From Chrysogorgia sp. JL179-B06 (lineage: Eukaryota > Cnidaria > Anthozoa > Scleralcyonacea > Chrysogorgiidae): 64,000 nt of DNA. The stretch lies in assembly GCA_035772405.1 (NCBI GenBank), contig JAYKKM010000070.1, forward strand, positions 839,001 through 903,000, in the 5' to 3' direction. Below, piece by piece: positions 1 to 11,165 of the stretch (its first letter is position 1; each line of letters starts with the position of its first letter). The translations under genes and the position numbers were made by a program. The notes below the pieces were generated by a model. The model did no database searches. It saw only the letters and a list, made by a program, of their open reading frames with translations, and had not been told where the DNA came from.

Positions 1-61
1 AGGAAAGCAATTTCATGTTTAATTATCACGTCGTATTAAACTGCTTAATTAACACGTCTGA

Positions 62-746
62 ATGGATTTCGGAAGGGATCAATCAATGGAACAATTAAAA
101 AAGGCGCGAAGTACCGCCAAAGCAAATGTTACAAGGAAGGTCAATAAACTTAAAGAGTTAATGACAACGAGTGATAACGTCGATACTGTGAAAAAAGTCA
201 CAAAGGAGCTGAACGAAGTCTCGAAAGAATTTCAAGCCGCTCACGATGCTTATCATAGCTTAATTAACGATGAACGAGGGCTGTAAGAATCCACGCTGTA
301 TTTTAATTTGGTTAAAGAACTACCAACCAGACCGCCCAATACTGTCAGAAAAACAAAGTCTAGACATTCGTCCAAACGATTCTATAAGTAATGCCGGATC
401 GTTTACCTCTTCGCGCTCTCGCGCACGGTCAAAAACCAACTCAATAAGAAGTTCAGCTAGCGCAAAGGTGAGAGCAGCCGCGAAACAAGCAGCGCTAGAG
501 GCAAAGGCTGCCACCCTGCGAGAATTGCACGACCTTCAATTCGAGGAGCTAAGAATTCAGCAACGGAAAACGGAAGTAGAGCTCCAAGCTGAGATAGCAG
601 TGGCCGAGGCCGAAAAAAGGGTCTACGAGCAATCTGAAGCTGACGAAGCGCGCGACTTTCATTCGTATCGTGACAATAACATTCGAGGCAGACCACTGGC
701 TGGGAGAGGTTATAAGAAATCAAGTCCAGCAGAGACCACTCAGTGA
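62..746 (+). pseudogene. BEL/Pao gag N-terminal part, frameshifted
   Basis: This is the start of the gag polyprotein of a BEL/Pao LTR retrotransposon. An ATG at 62 opens a short, Lys-rich, probably coiled-coil segment that stops at 286. The reading continues one frame over (270-746) with a Ser/Arg-rich stretch and then a Glu/Ala-rich helical stretch (about 480-640). BEL gag proteins usually begin with such charged helical regions before DUF1759. The frame moves again near 740 into the DUF1759 segment. The 5' LTR and primer-binding site lie outside the window, so the start is only the first ATG seen. The frame changes show a dead copy or an error-rich assembly. Confidence 0.65.
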
Positions 747-1863
747 GCAACCAATTAGGTGTCAACCGAAAGAGACGCCATTTTCGACCAAGCAATCGCT
801 TAATCCTTGTCTACCTGAATGGGTTCCCGATCAGATATCTCCGCCTCTGCAGTACAACGGTAACTTCCAAGATCACTCGTTGCAACGGCTGATGGAAATG
901 CAAAACCTTCAGAACTACGCCCTTCAGCAGTTGATACAGCAACAGCAACAAGGTGTTATGGCGCTTACACTACCACAGCCTACTATGAAAGTCTTCAGTG
1001 GAGACCCCATTGATTACTGTAACTTCATTCGAGCCTTCGAGCAGCTTATCGAAGAGAAAACACTACGGTCAGGTGCTCGCCTGTATTATCTGGTGCAATA
1101 CACCTCTGGTCTTGCACAGGAACTTATGAAGAGTTGTCTGTCCATGCGAGACGATGAAGGCTACCTGGAAGCGAGAAGGTTGTTGAAGGAGAGGTATGGT
1201 CAAAGCTACAGAATTGCTGCAGCGCACGTGCAATCATTAATAAATGGGCCACCAATAAAGTCAGAGGATGGAACCGCACTCCAACAGTTCTCCATACAAC
1301 TGACGAGCTGTACCAATACATTAAGGGAAATCGGTTACCTTAATAAGTTGGACAACCCAGAAAACCTAAAGAAAATCATCGATCAGCTTCCGTTTGGAAT
1401 TAGGCTAAAATGGAGGGATGCTGTCGACCGCATTGTGGAAAAGGAGAGAAGAGATGTGACTGTTAAAGACATAACGGACTTTGTCACCGCTAGAGCAAGA
1501 GCAGCTACCCACCCAGTATTTGGAAAGGTGATAAATGAGAACAGGAATAAACAAGTTAACGACAAGCCCAAGCGGCAAGTTGGTCCTAGAGCTAACGGTT
1601 TCGCAACCCAAGGCGGCCAGCCATTTCCACAAGGGTCAACAAAGAGAATCGAGTGCCCTTTGTGTAACGCTAACCACTGGTTATCACGTTGCGACAAGTT
1701 CCGAAAGCAGTCTCTAGAAGAAAGGAAGAAACTCATCAATGACAAGAGACTTTGTGCGTTCCTGTCCCAAGGACAGTTTCTGCAAGGTGCAAGGATGTAC
1801 CGGGAAGCATTCAACCTTTCTTCACCCCAAGATCACCCCAAACAACTGCAACGACAACGATGA
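740..1863 (+). pseudogene. BEL/Pao gag DUF1759 region with zinc knuckle
   Basis: This is the central gag segment. A Gln-rich linker (about 890-950) leads to a DUF1759-type core that begins with the motif KVFSGDPIDYCNFIRAFEQL (about 990-1050). The segment ends with a nucleocapsid-like zinc knuckle, CPLCNANHWLSRC (about 1654-1692), followed by a conserved Arg/Lys-rich stretch. In BEL/Pao elements DUF1759 packages RNA and forms particles in the cytoplasm. The frame is open from before 740 to 1863, but the real reading leaves it near 1740-1790 for the protease frame. The identification is strong because knuckle, DUF1759 and protease follow in the usual order. Confidence 0.8.
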
Positions 1864-2452
1864 GAAAGCGAGTGCGAATAAAACAGCAAGCGAACAGCCT
1901 CCAGAAAATGAAAATAGCTCCAGCCCGGCAAACAACGGTTTTGTAAAGATGTCGTCGAAATATAATTATGCTACAAGCTCCTCCGTTACGGGACTGGCAA
2001 TTGTTCCAGTTAGTGTCAAGGCGAAAGGGAAGCCTGAGATGGTGGACACCTACGCGTTTCTAGACTCCGGATCGAACACTTCCTTTTGTACCGAAAGTAC
2101 CCTAAAGAAGCTCAATCACGTAGGAAAGAAAACAAGGGTATCACTGACGACTATGCAAGATGAAAATACTCCAATTGAATGTTCCGTAGTCAAGTTGGAA
2201 GTCTTCGATATGGGCAACGAAAATCAAGTCGAGCTACCGATGGTGTACTCCAGGCCGAGTTTACCTATCCGTCCTGACGCAATTGGCAAACAAGAAGACG
2301 TTGACCGCTGGCCATATCTAAAAGGGATAACTATCCCACATATTGAAGCTGAGATCGGTCTCCTGATAGGTAGTGATGTACCGCAAGCTCTACAGCCCAA
2401 GGAAGTAAGACAAAGCGAGAATGGCGGTCCATTCGCCACAAAACTGTGTTAG
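1739..2452 (+). pseudogene. BEL/Pao aspartic protease segment
   Basis: This is the retroviral-type aspartic protease of the BEL/Pao polyprotein (DUF1758-like). The catalytic Asp sits in the motif AFLDSGSNTSFC at about 2055-2090, preceded by the usual small-residue beta strand. Such proteases cut the gag-pol precursor and work as dimers. The C-terminal part carries the conserved IGLLIGSDVPQAL motif (about 2356-2395), which in this family precedes the reverse transcriptase. The frame is +1 relative to the gag segment, and another change near 2445 leads to the linker. Overlaps between frames are only a few tens of bases, consistent with single-base indels in one ancestral ORF. Confidence 0.8.
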
Positions 2453-3419
2453 GTTGGGTCGTAAACGGTCCACTCGGCAGGAAAGAAACCAAAGTTGCCA
2501 CACCGAATTACGTTCAAGGAGATAACATCCTGAGCCAGCAGTTTGAGGAATTCTGTAACATGGAATTTAACGACCTATCCCACGAATCAAAGGCTTCTAT
2601 GTCCCAGAACGATCGGAGAGCATTGAACATCATGGAACAAACCGTGAGGATGGAAAACGGCCATTACGAGATGGCGTTACCATGGAAAAACTACCCACCA
2701 CATCTAAGCAACAACAAATCGTCGGCAGAACAACGGCTACAGCGGGATCCAGTGGTGCTAGAAAAATACAAGAAGTTTATGGACGATCTCTTAAGTAAGG
2801 ACTATGCAAGAAAGGTGTGTAATCAAGATCTCGGACCACTACAAACCCACTGTATCTCCCACATCACCCAGTGTTCCACCCGCAGAAACCCGATAAAGTC
2901 AGAGTAGTCTTTGACTGCTCTGCGAAGAATCGCGACACTTCGCTCAGTGACCAGTTGTTACATGTGCTGACCAGATTTAGGGAAGAACCAGTAGCCATGA
3001 TGGCTGACATCGAGTTCATGTTCTACCAGGTGCGCGTCCGCCCGAGCGATTGCGATGCTCTGAGGTTCCTGTGGTGGCCGGTTGGCAACCTTGACAACCC
3101 GCCGGAAGAGTACGAGATGAGAGTTCATTTATTTGGTGGTGCATCTTCCCCAAGTTGCGCTAACTTTGCACTGAGAAAGACGGCCAAAGACAACAAAGCA
3201 GATTTCGAGCCCCAACTCGTAGAAACTGTCAAACGCAACTTTTATGTCGACGATTGTCTCAAATCAGTAAGTGAAGAGGAGGAAGAGAGAAGCTTGCGAA
3301 ACAACTACGCGAGCTTCTTGCAAGAGGAGGATTCAACCTCACAAAATGGCTCTCAAATTCGAGAAAGGTCATCGAGTCGCTACCTGAATCAGAAAGAGCT
3401 TCACTGGTCAAGAACCTAG
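2446..3419 (+). pseudogene. BEL/Pao reverse transcriptase, frameshifted
   Basis: This is the reverse transcriptase portion of pol. The linker 2446-2907 contains the conserved ALPWK motif seen ahead of BEL RT. A frame change near 2880 leads to the RT fingers/palm: a FDCSAK strand (about 2910), [11 protein letters not shown] (about 3005-3040) holding the first catalytic Asp, and the catalytic box YVDDC at about 3244-3258. The enzyme copies element RNA into DNA in the particle. Around 3340 the reading shifts again and continues in a third frame through the connection region to the RNase H segment. At least three frame changes lie within pol, so this copy cannot encode a working enzyme as read. 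Confidence 0.85.
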
Positions 3420-4177
3420 ATTTTGACAGTTGGTCTGTCGAAAGAGCGCTCGGTGTTCAATGGAACATATCGTCCGATCAGTTCGGATTCAAGATCGTCA
3501 TAAAGGACCGACCTGCTACAAGAAGAGGTATACTGTCCATCGTCAGCTCTGTTTACGATCCGTTGGGATTCGCCAAACTCATCCTGCAAGATCTCTGTCG
3601 TAAGAAGTTGGACTGGGACGACGAAATTCCAGACGAAATTCCAGACGAGATCCTGAATCACTGGCAAACCTGGTTAGAAGAGTTACCCAAGTTGGAGCAA
3701 CTCGCAGTCGACCGCTGTTTCAAGCCATCAACTCTAGGAAAAATTGCGTCTACCCAACTCCATCACTTCTCAGATGCATCGCAACATGGTTACGGAGCTG
3801 TTACGTACCTACGAGTTGAAGACAATAACGATAATGTGAATTGTTCGTTTGTCATGGGCAAATCGAGACTCGCGCCGATCAAGCCAGTGACAATTCCCCT
3901 GATGGAGCTCTCAGCAGCAGTCGTGGCGACAAAGCTGGACAGAATGTCTCGGCAAGAGCTAAGTTTACTGGTCGACCAATCGTTCTTCTGGACTGACAGT
4001 ACGTGCATGCTACGCTACATAGAGAACCAAGACAAGCGATTCCAAACCTTTGTAGCGAACCAGGTCGCAACAATCCACAACGCATCTTCTCCGTGTCAGT
4101 GGAGTTACGTCAACACGCAACTGAATACAGCAGACGATGCATCGAGAGGCGTGTCAGCAGATTCCCTCGACCGTTGA
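3420..4177 (+). pseudogene. BEL/Pao connection and RNase H segment
   Basis: This continues pol after the RT palm. It includes the conserved SSVYDPLGFAKL motif (about 3545-3585) of BEL/Pao elements and then an RNase H-like fold starting at HHFSDASQHGYGAV (about 3760-3805), whose Asp is the first metal ligand. Later a WTDS motif (about 3990) supplies another expected acidic residue. The RNase H removes the RNA strand of the hybrid. A three-codon near-perfect repeat (EIPDEIPDEI, about 3622-3650) looks like local slippage. The frame stops at 4177; the expected continuation WIKGP follows in another frame directly afterwards, so a single-base loss is likely. Confidence 0.75.
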
Positions 4178-5649
4178 ATAAAAGGACCAGTTTTCCTAAC
4201 TCAGTCAAGTGAAACATGGCCACAGAGACCTGCTGACATGGTTGCCAACGTACGTGATGACGACCCAGAAGTCAAGGACTCAATCGTATACACGAGCGAA
4301 CTCTCTGATCAAGATCCTATCGCAAAAATTATCGAACGATTTTCGTCATGGAGTCATCTGAACAGAGTCGTAGCGTGGATGCTTCGTTAAAGACAAGCTT
4401 GCAGCGCTTAAGCAAGAAACGAAAGGCTGGAGAGTCAGTCGAGATCCAGTCAACCAGCGCAGTTATTCCTATCAACGTGACTGAGCAAAACAATGCTGAA
4501 ACCGAAATTCTTAAGCATGTACAGAGACAGTGCTTTAGAGAGGAATACGATATTCTCAACAAAGTCTACCAGCAGACCGATACAAGAAAAGAGAAAGTGC
4601 TTAAGAAGTCCAGCAGCATTTTTAAGCTTGACCCAATGCTAGGTGACGCCCTCATACGCGTTGGAGGCCGCCTGCGACAAGCACCAATCAACAGCGATGC
4701 AAAACACCCGGTTATCCTACCAAAAAACCACCATGTCATGAAACTCATTGTCAAGTATTACCACCAAATGTCTGGGCACTCAGGTCTAGAATATACCTTG
4801 TCTCTTGCAAGACAAAGGTATTGGATTATCAACGCAAGACCAACCGTACGGAGAATTCTCAACGAGTGCTTCAGCTGCAGAAAACCACAGGCGCCTGTGG
4901 GTCAACAAAAAATGGCAAACCTGCCTGAAGATCGGATAATGCCTTCAAAGCCACCGTTCGCCTGCTCCGGAGTAGACTGTTTTGGTACATTCGAAGTGCG
5001 ACGTGGAAGAACCACCGTGAAACGATATGGTGTGCTATTCACATGCTTGAACCTCTGTGCCATCCATCTCGAAGTAGCAAATTCGTTAGACACAGAGTCA
5101 TTCATCAACGCCCTGCGGAGATTTATTGCGAGAAGAAGTCAACCCGATGAGATGCGATCGGATAACGGCGGTAACTTCGTGAAGGGTGAAAAGGAGCTCC
5201 GTGAAGCAGTTAAAGAGTGGAATCAGTCGCAGATCCATGACTTTCTCCTACAGCGAAACATCAAGTGGACGTTCAATCCACCTACTGGCTCCCACCACAG
5301 TGGGGTGTGGGAGAGATGCATCAGAACCACGCGAAAGGTCATGAAGGCCTTGATGAAAGAGCAAGTGCTGGACGACGAAGGTATCAACACACTGATGTGC
5401 GAAGTCGAGTCGATAGTGAATGGGCGGCCAATCACTAAACTATCAGACGACCCACGAGACCTGGAGCCTCTGACACCCAACGACCTGCTACTGCTGCGAG
5501 CTGGACCTACAGTTCCACCTGGAACCTTTTCCAAGCAAGATAACTACAGCCAGCGGTGGCGTCAAGTACAGTATCTAGCGGACGTGTTCTGGCGCCCGTC
5601 CTTGCAAGAACGGCAGAAATGGAAAAGCAGCAGAGAAACCTCGCAGTAG
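4178..5649 (+). pseudogene. BEL/Pao integrase, zinc-binding and core domains
   Basis: This is the integrase of the BEL/Pao element. After a short linker the ORF 4348-5649 holds an H2C2 zinc-binding module (HHVMKL ... SGHSG ... CFSCRK, about 4730-4890) and an rve core. The core has an Asp in SGVDCFG (about 4969-4990), an Asp in SDNGGNF (about 5158-5178) and a Glu in GVWERCIR (about 5305-5330), the D,D-35-E set. Integrases insert the cDNA into chromosomes in the nucleus. The catalytic residues are all present, so the core may be intact although the polyprotein is not. The frame changes at about 5560-5650 before the last domain. Confidence 0.85.
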
Positions 5650-5846
5650 ACGACATCGTGTTGGTCCTTGATGATAAAACTCCACAAAACTCCTGGCCAC
5701 TTGGACGCATCCTGGAGGTGTACACCAACCGCAAAGATGGACTTGTGCGCTCCGTGAAGCTGAAGACCCGAACAACCGAGCTTCTACGACCTGTCAGTAA
5801 GATCGTGTTACTGGAGGCTGCTGACGCCGTGAAGAAGGATAAGTAG
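5556..5846 (+). pseudogene. BEL/Pao DUF5641 C-terminal segment
   Basis: This is the C-terminal end of pol. It begins in the tail of the preceding frame and carries the DUF5641 signature: DIVLVLDD (about 5650), WPLGRILEVY (about 5693-5722), and RPVSKIVLLE (about 5790-5820), ending with a TAG at 5846. In BEL/Pao elements this SH3-like barrel follows the integrase core and probably binds DNA. The region is in the expected place, about 170 bases before the probable 3' LTR. It needs one frame change to join the integrase. Confidence 0.75.
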
Positions 5847-6016
5847 ACTCATTAGACTATTAGTATGAACAATATGGCAACATTAATAATTTATATTGAA
5901 CATTATTATTAATTAACAGTATAGTATTAGTTTAGTTACCACTTCGTTTCAAAACCGTTATATAGTATTATTTTTTGTAAAGGCTACCCTATAGTATCGC
6001 CTTTAAGGGGCCGGAA
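5847..6016 (+). other. BEL/Pao 3' untranslated leader to LTR with purine tract
   Basis: This short AT-rich stretch follows the pol stop codon. It ends in a small purine-rich run (TAAGGGGCCGGAA, about 6004-6016) directly before a TGTTGG start, the usual position of the polypurine tract that primes plus-strand synthesis. Confidence 0.4.
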
Positions 6017-6872
6017 TGTTGGTTTCGAAACGCTAATCTTAAGGTAGTTAAATGTCATCACTATTGCATGTGCGATGCAAGATATTTATAGCGATAGTTC
6101 AGTGCTTGCGGAGCGGAAACTCTTAGTGGCGCGACTGCATGTCGCTATGCGCTTTAGCGATTGCGTGAGAGTTAGGAATGTTAATTCAAGTACGTTTTCT
6201 TGGCTACAATAACTACCCTCTCATTTTTGGTAAGCCAGTTCTAGTGTGGACGCTATTGTGATAGCAACTGCTTGGCATTTGGCTATTATCTTCAATCTGC
6301 GTTAGTGATTCAAATTCTAATTATTATAGCCTATATTCAAGTCTAATTTGGTGCGTGTGTAAACCAAAGTGAGTACCTTAGCTATTTCTTCTTTGCTATA
6401 ACATTGGTTTGTTTCAGTTAGGCCATAATTCGTTGTTCCATAATTCTATTGACAATACGTTCATTAGTTCATTTTGTATTCTTTGTAGTTGTAACTGCAT
6501 GCTTTGTTATATTTACGCAATGTTAATCGTAGTAGTGTACGTATAGTTGTTCTTAATTATCGTGTTATTTAGTTCGAACCTACAATTTACAATCGACAAT
6601 TCTAAATCTACAATTATCAATCTGCAATCGTCAACATTGTTCTACAATCTACATAACGTGAACATTACCGGATTCAATCAAATAGACTGCTTTAAAACTC
6701 TGAAATCTACGTTTATTAAAGAAACATTAATTCAACTGTCTCCGTGTTCACGCTGTTGTCAACTGTCAATAATTTTGTCGAGTTCTATTTATCCTACGCA
6801 CCTCTCTACCTAAACGTGATCCAACTGGATGCTATAGTATCGTTGAAATTTATTCTGTCCTTGCGGATTACA
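6017..6872 (+). repeat. Probable 3' LTR of the BEL/Pao element
   Basis: The segment starts with TGTTGG right after a purine tract and is taken to end near TTACA at about 6872, giving the TG...CA ends expected of an LTR. No coding is visible; there are many AT-rich runs and CAATC-type short repeats (about 6575-6650). The 5' LTR is outside the window, so neither the ends nor the age can be measured here. The right boundary is a guess based on the terminal CA. Confidence 0.4.
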
Positions 6873-8296
6873 CAGTGCAGCAATTGCTTTCAATTACTGA
6901 AATAATAAAATCCTATATAACCCAAGATATATAACCAATATTAAATTCAGCCAGTTTAATTGTTTTTTTACAGAATAAAACAGTCATTAAGCTAGATGGT
7001 AATATGCTATTAAACCAAAAACAATACCGTGAAATAGAGTTTACTGTTAATCAAAATATGGTACTGAACGACAAGCTCAAATATTTACACTTATGATTTA
7101 CAATTACGTACGGTAGCTCTACTTAAAATACACATTATATACGATTAGGCATGTTAAAGTATGGAGGTCCTCCAGAACTGATGCTGCAATACCACTACAG
7201 TATAACATGTTCAGTTACTGTATATTTTTCCTGATTATATTCGAATTGTAGGCTGTATAGACCTTTAGACAAATGCAATCAGCAATCGACCATGTCCTTG
7301 ACCTTGTGTATGATTCCGTCGCAAATTTTCCAGTGTATACTCTTCTTTTACCAATAACAGTGATTTTTCTGTAACATTAACTGTCTTTACAGCACGGTGC
7401 ATGTCACATTCTTCTCAAAGGCTGGAGGAAATAAACAAAATATGATCAGTACGGTTCGTTGTAACATTATTTATTCAGTAGCCTGCGAGCATTTATTCAG
7501 ATTCACGAAAACAGGCTGAGACCGCGCGGGGCATGGTTTGAGGCCATGGTTAGTTTGCGTGGTTATGGTATCAGCTTTGAGCCACTTTAATACCTCCCTC
7601 CACAGGCAACTCTGTGATCCAAAAAGGTGATTTATCCAAAAAGGTGACGTGCACCAGCGCTTTTAATTTTAACTTTGCACTCAGTCTCCCACGTGAACTC
7701 AGTAAATATTGGCACGCATGTAGATAAATCTTTTTGGATGCCACAGTGCCTGGAGAGGAGGCTAAGATATATGCTGCATGCAAGTATATTATATAAAGTA
7801 TATGAATCGATTATAGTTAATCAGATGCCAAGTCAATTGGTTAGGATTATAACTTAATTATAATTAGAGTTCTTTCGTGCAGTAGTGATATCGGTTTCAC
7901 TCACTAGCATAGTTTCAGTGGCATGAGAAATGTTAGAATGCAATCTATTTACAAAAGTTATTACAGAAGATGGCAGCTTTCTGTCATCTCTAATTTGCAA
8001 AACGCATTTTTTCAAATACAAAAACATGTTACTCATTGCGGGCGGATATTTGTAGATAAAAAAGTAATTTGTAGCCAATAGGGCAAGAGTCCCTTTGAGC
8101 AATCCGCCTTCATATCGAAACAGCGCTTGCTTATCGGCGACGATAAGCTAAGCTTTCAAGGTTCCCCTGATGATAATAGCCCGCAACGGTGACTCTTGCT
8201 TCATCAATATTTTCATCCTATACATAATATAAAACGAGAAGCAATTAAATGTTAGAATGAGAATAAGGACCTGGTCTTATTTTTGCTTATTATTAC
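6873..8296. other. Non-coding AT-rich stretch, nothing recognised
   Basis: I see no coherent reading frame, terminal repeats or RNA gene here. Short frames at 7571-7857 have no recognisable motif and overlap on both strands, as random frames do. Confidence 0.5.
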
Positions 8297-8600
8297 ATTG
8301 AGTCGGTTTCCTTCGATGTACTACACGATGTATGCGCCATACATCCCTATGAATACTAATAAGATAAGAAACGAAGAAAAAACTAGGAAAATCTTTGTCC
8401 AAGGTGGACAAAATCGACAAAACTTTGTTGGAAACCTCCTCAATGTAATAATAAGTCAGATAAATACCTCGAACGTCGGGATTTATGCAATATACAGCCC
8501 TCGGATGCTACGTGTCCTCGGGGCTGTATACTGCGTAAATCCCCCGTTCTCGGTATTTATCTATTACTTATTTCATGATTGAGTCGGTTTTCTTTGATGT
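8297..8600. repeat. MITE-like hairpin between two copies of a short direct repeat
   Basis: A 20-base motif (GAGTCGGTTTTCTTTGATGT-like) occurs at about 8299 and again at about 8580. Between them lies an imperfect inverted repeat: the arm starting GATAAATACC at 8459 runs to about 8504, and its complement runs from about 8517 to 8562, with a CTCGG-rich tip. The arrangement suggests a small non-autonomous foldback or MITE insertion. No coding is seen. Confidence 0.5.
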
Positions 8601-8743
8601 GCCGCGGGCGTTAAGTATAGGTTATATACCGTGACCGAGGTGTTTAAGCGATATATCAACCCGAGGGCGAAGCCCGAGGGTTGATATATCGTTTATCGCT
8701 TAAACACCGAGGTCTAAGGTATATAACCGCCTTATATCACCAT
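8600..8743. repeat. MITE-like imperfect palindrome
   Basis: The left arm (about 8610-8672) reads from TATAGGTTATATACC through GTGTTTAAGCGATATATCAA. Its complement returns from about 8680 to 8740, ending TATATAACCGCCTTATA. The loop is the short GCGAAGC-type tip. Such near-symmetrical 140-bp hairpins with no coding are typical of foldback or MITE elements. Confidence 0.55.
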
Positions 8744-8906
8744 TGGTGAAGTTTAGTATTTATGAGGTTGATAAGTACTTATCAACCTCATGAATAATTG
8801 TATGAGGTTGATAAGTACTTATCAACCTCATGAATAATTTTATGAGGTTGATATTAGATATAATGGCCACTAGAGAACAAAGGAAACTGAACCAATGGTG
8901 ATATAA
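8732..8906. repeat. Small TIR unit holding a 39-bp palindromic tandem repeat
   Basis: TTATATCACCATTGGT at 8732-8747 is matched by its reverse complement at 8891-8906. Between them a 39-bp unit, itself containing the palindrome GGTTGATAAGTACTTATCAA, is repeated about 2.4 times from 8761 to about 8852. This is a hairpin-forming tandem array inside short terminal inverted repeats. Confidence 0.5.
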
Positions 8907-9571
8907 TATATGTTGAGAACAGTTACAACACAACAAGTGGGGCACTCAGACGTGCAGCATGTGCAGGGGGCCCTGGCTGTGCATAATGAATGTCTTACCC
9001 CAGATGGCAGATAGATGTCTGAGGTATCCCAGAGTGCCCCAGAGTTAGTACGTACCTATGGTCCAGCAAGCTCATTGTGAGCTCCATATATATGTAGAAC
9101 CCACTGCTCTGGTATTACCTAAACCATAACTGCATACAGCAGTTATTATAAATAAGTATTCGCAGTGGTGTCCAGTGGACGATTTTCCCCATGTGGCACT
9201 TCTGTTGGTGACAGCATTTTTACTCCTATATCCACAATACATACTCTCACACAAGGTTGCAAGGAAACAACAAACGACCCAGACGATAGTGTAAGCTTAG
9301 GCCACCACCAATAAGAACTAGTTTGTCTGGGATATCTGCTCTTCCATCAGAATTCATACACTGAATCCTGCAAAAAGTTATTGTCACGTATCCCTTTCTG
9401 GCTGATGTTGAACCGTAAGTTAACCTACACCAGCACACGTCAACTTCATTAATTATAATTATATGCATGTTATAAGTACCAGAGAGTAGGTCCAGACTGG
9501 GAAAACATAGCCCAAAATGTTGACATAAGTAATTATCTACATTACAGATCAAGCCCAAAGGTCAATGTCTA
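8907..9571. other. Non-coding stretch
   Basis: A short inverted motif, GGGGCACTC near 8939 and GAGTGCCCC near 9032, is the only structure noticed. The frames 9072-9254 and 9247-9558 on the minus strand carry no recognisable domain. Confidence 0.4.
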
Positions 9572-9785
9572 CACTGCCCTTCTAAACTGTGCATGCATGC
9601 TGCATGCATACAAAGCATGCATGCTTCACATGCATGCTGCATGCATGCAATTTGGCTCATTTGCATGCATGCAGGAAATGCATGCATGCAGGGTTGTCTA
9701 ATTCTGCATGAAGTTGCATGCATGCAAATTTGCATACATGCATTAGATTGCATGCATGCATAGGCTGCATGCAAAAATTTCATGT
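9572..9785. repeat. TGCATGCA-rich array, copy 1
   Basis: Over about 200 bp the octamer TGCATGCA and close variants recur every 10-20 bases with different spacers, so it is not a simple microsatellite. The left edge reads CTTCTAAACTGTGCATGCAT. The same edge occurs in reverse complement at the right end of the array at 13735-14140. The Met-His-Ala-Cys reading frames across it are by-products of the repeat. Confidence 0.7.
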
Positions 9786-9790
9786 ATGCA

Positions 9791-10072
9791 TATTTTTAGC
9801 AATCTTAAAAATTGAAATCTTCCCATCATTCAGAAACACAAAAACTGATTCAATGGCAAATTATTCAATTGCAAATTTATTAAACCCTACCTAAATGATG
9901 ACAACATTTAAAATATAAACCATTTGTATACGAAGTGCTAAAACATAGATTACATGTACAATCAAAACCTGATTTGTATTGTTTTCAAATTGCCAAATCA
10001 CTTTAAAACTTATAAAATGCCTAAGCAGTGCAGAAATACAAATCAAATGTCTAAAAAGTTTGGTGTAATAAT
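9791..10072. other. AT-rich spacer
   Basis: This is low-complexity AT-rich sequence with no coding, ending at a (TAA)n microsatellite at about 10066-10090. Confidence 0.4.
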
Positions 10073-10487
10073 AATAATAATAATAATAATTCTTTATAAT
10101 TATACAGGTTAACTTCTTCAGAAAACTAAGATTCTGGTATCAATGAAGGACCTGTGTTTAAGTAAAATACAAACATTTGTTAAAATAAGAAACTATGAAA
10201 CAGAAAAATGTCAATGAATAAAATGTTATCAAACTTAAAGTTAGTTCTAAAGAACCTTAAACACAAATTGACTTATTTTGTTCTTAAATCTTAGAAGAGA
10301 AATTTCATCCCTTAACGATTTGTCTAATTGATTGTATATCATAGCACCCTGGTAGGCAAATGACTTTTTTCCAATGCTGGTACGAATTTTTGGAAGTAAC
10401 ACACATGATGCATTTCCACGGGTATTCTTGTTATGTTCGAGCCGCTGAAACAAGGTGTTATGTGACTCCGGTCCAATATGGTTAAGT
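10073..10487 (-). pseudogene. LINE ORF2 C-terminal fragment (CR1/L2-like)
   Basis: Read on the minus strand, this is the extreme C-terminus of a non-LTR retrotransposon ORF2. It contains NTRGNASCVLLPKIRTS and GKKSFAYQGAMIYNQL, which match in kind the C-terminal segment of the other minus-strand LINE at 27.0-27.3 kb (HSHGKGTRGDNNKLLLSKVK). The stop at 10247 is followed by a short tail and then (ATT)n on the minus strand, the microsatellite 3' end that CR1/L2-type elements leave. Everything upstream of about 10487 is missing, a typical 5' truncation. It is not functional. Confidence 0.65.
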
Positions 10488-10501
10488 GAAAACGGGTAGA
10501 C

Positions 10502-10543
10502 AACCAGTATATAGTTTCAACAACAACCAGTATATAGTTTCCT
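10502..10543. repeat. Short direct repeat next to LINE 5' truncation
   Basis: AACCAGTATATAGTTTC occurs twice within 42 bases at the 5' edge of the LINE fragment. It could be slippage or a remnant of the insertion site. Confidence 0.3.
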
Positions 10544-10565
10544 TTTCCTTGTTTTCTTTGTTTTT

Positions 10566-10685
10566 GTACTGCAGAAATAGCATGTAATTGTCTAACGTTT
10601 CGAGTGAAGGCCCTTCGCCTTTAACTCTCTGACAAAGGGCCTTCACTCGAAATGTTAGACAACTTACATGCTATTTCCGCAGTAC
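10566..10685. repeat. Inverted repeat with hammerhead-like / Penelope-type motif
   Basis: Arms of about 50 bases at 10566-10615 and 10635-10685 are near-perfect complements separated by about 20 bases. Each arm carries a CTGACAAAGG...CGAAA-type motif resembling the one found beside Penelope-like remnants elsewhere in this window (14.4 kb, 57.77 kb). Penelope-like elements are known to carry hammerhead ribozyme motifs in their terminal repeats. The match here is partial and no catalytic fold was proven. Confidence 0.4.
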
Positions 10686-10687
10686 AC

Positions 10688-11165
10688 CAACCTTTTTAGA
10701 TACTTTAAAACATAGTTAATATAATCTTTTCAACCACTAGGCTTCATTTATTTTGATATTCATATATTAGTTACTAAACTCAAAATTTTAAGTTACTTAA
10801 TTAAAGTAATTTGTAATAAAGGCAGATTAGTAAAATTAAATAAGTGTCAAATGTCAATTTTCACCAAACATGGCAGCAATAGCCAATAACTAAGTCGTCT
10901 CGGTCTGTTGCATGGCGTTCTCTTCTAGATTCAATGGCCACTTGCCCAATCACTCTGTTAACATCAGGATAGCATTTGAAACATTTGTCCTAAGAAACCT
11001 TTAAGAAAAGAGGAAAATTATCAATATTTGTATTTTGTACACTGTCTATAATAGCATTTTATACTGTATCAAATAATTCATTTTACTGAAATATAATATT
11101 TCAGAAAAAGGAATTATATTCAAACATGTAATTCCTTGCAAAATCAAATAAGTTCTACAAATTTT
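10688..11165. other. Non-coding AT-rich spacer
   Basis: No coherent frame, repeat edge or RNA motif was recognised in this stretch. Confidence 0.4.

Noticed and set aside
8761..8852. CRISPR-like array
   Set aside because: Repeats are adjacent palindromic tandem units without spacers, in a eukaryotic context.
9562..9783. Open frame rich in Cys, Met, His and Ala on the minus strand
   Set aside because: It is a by-product of the TGCATGCA repeats; the same happens in both strands at 13918-14211.
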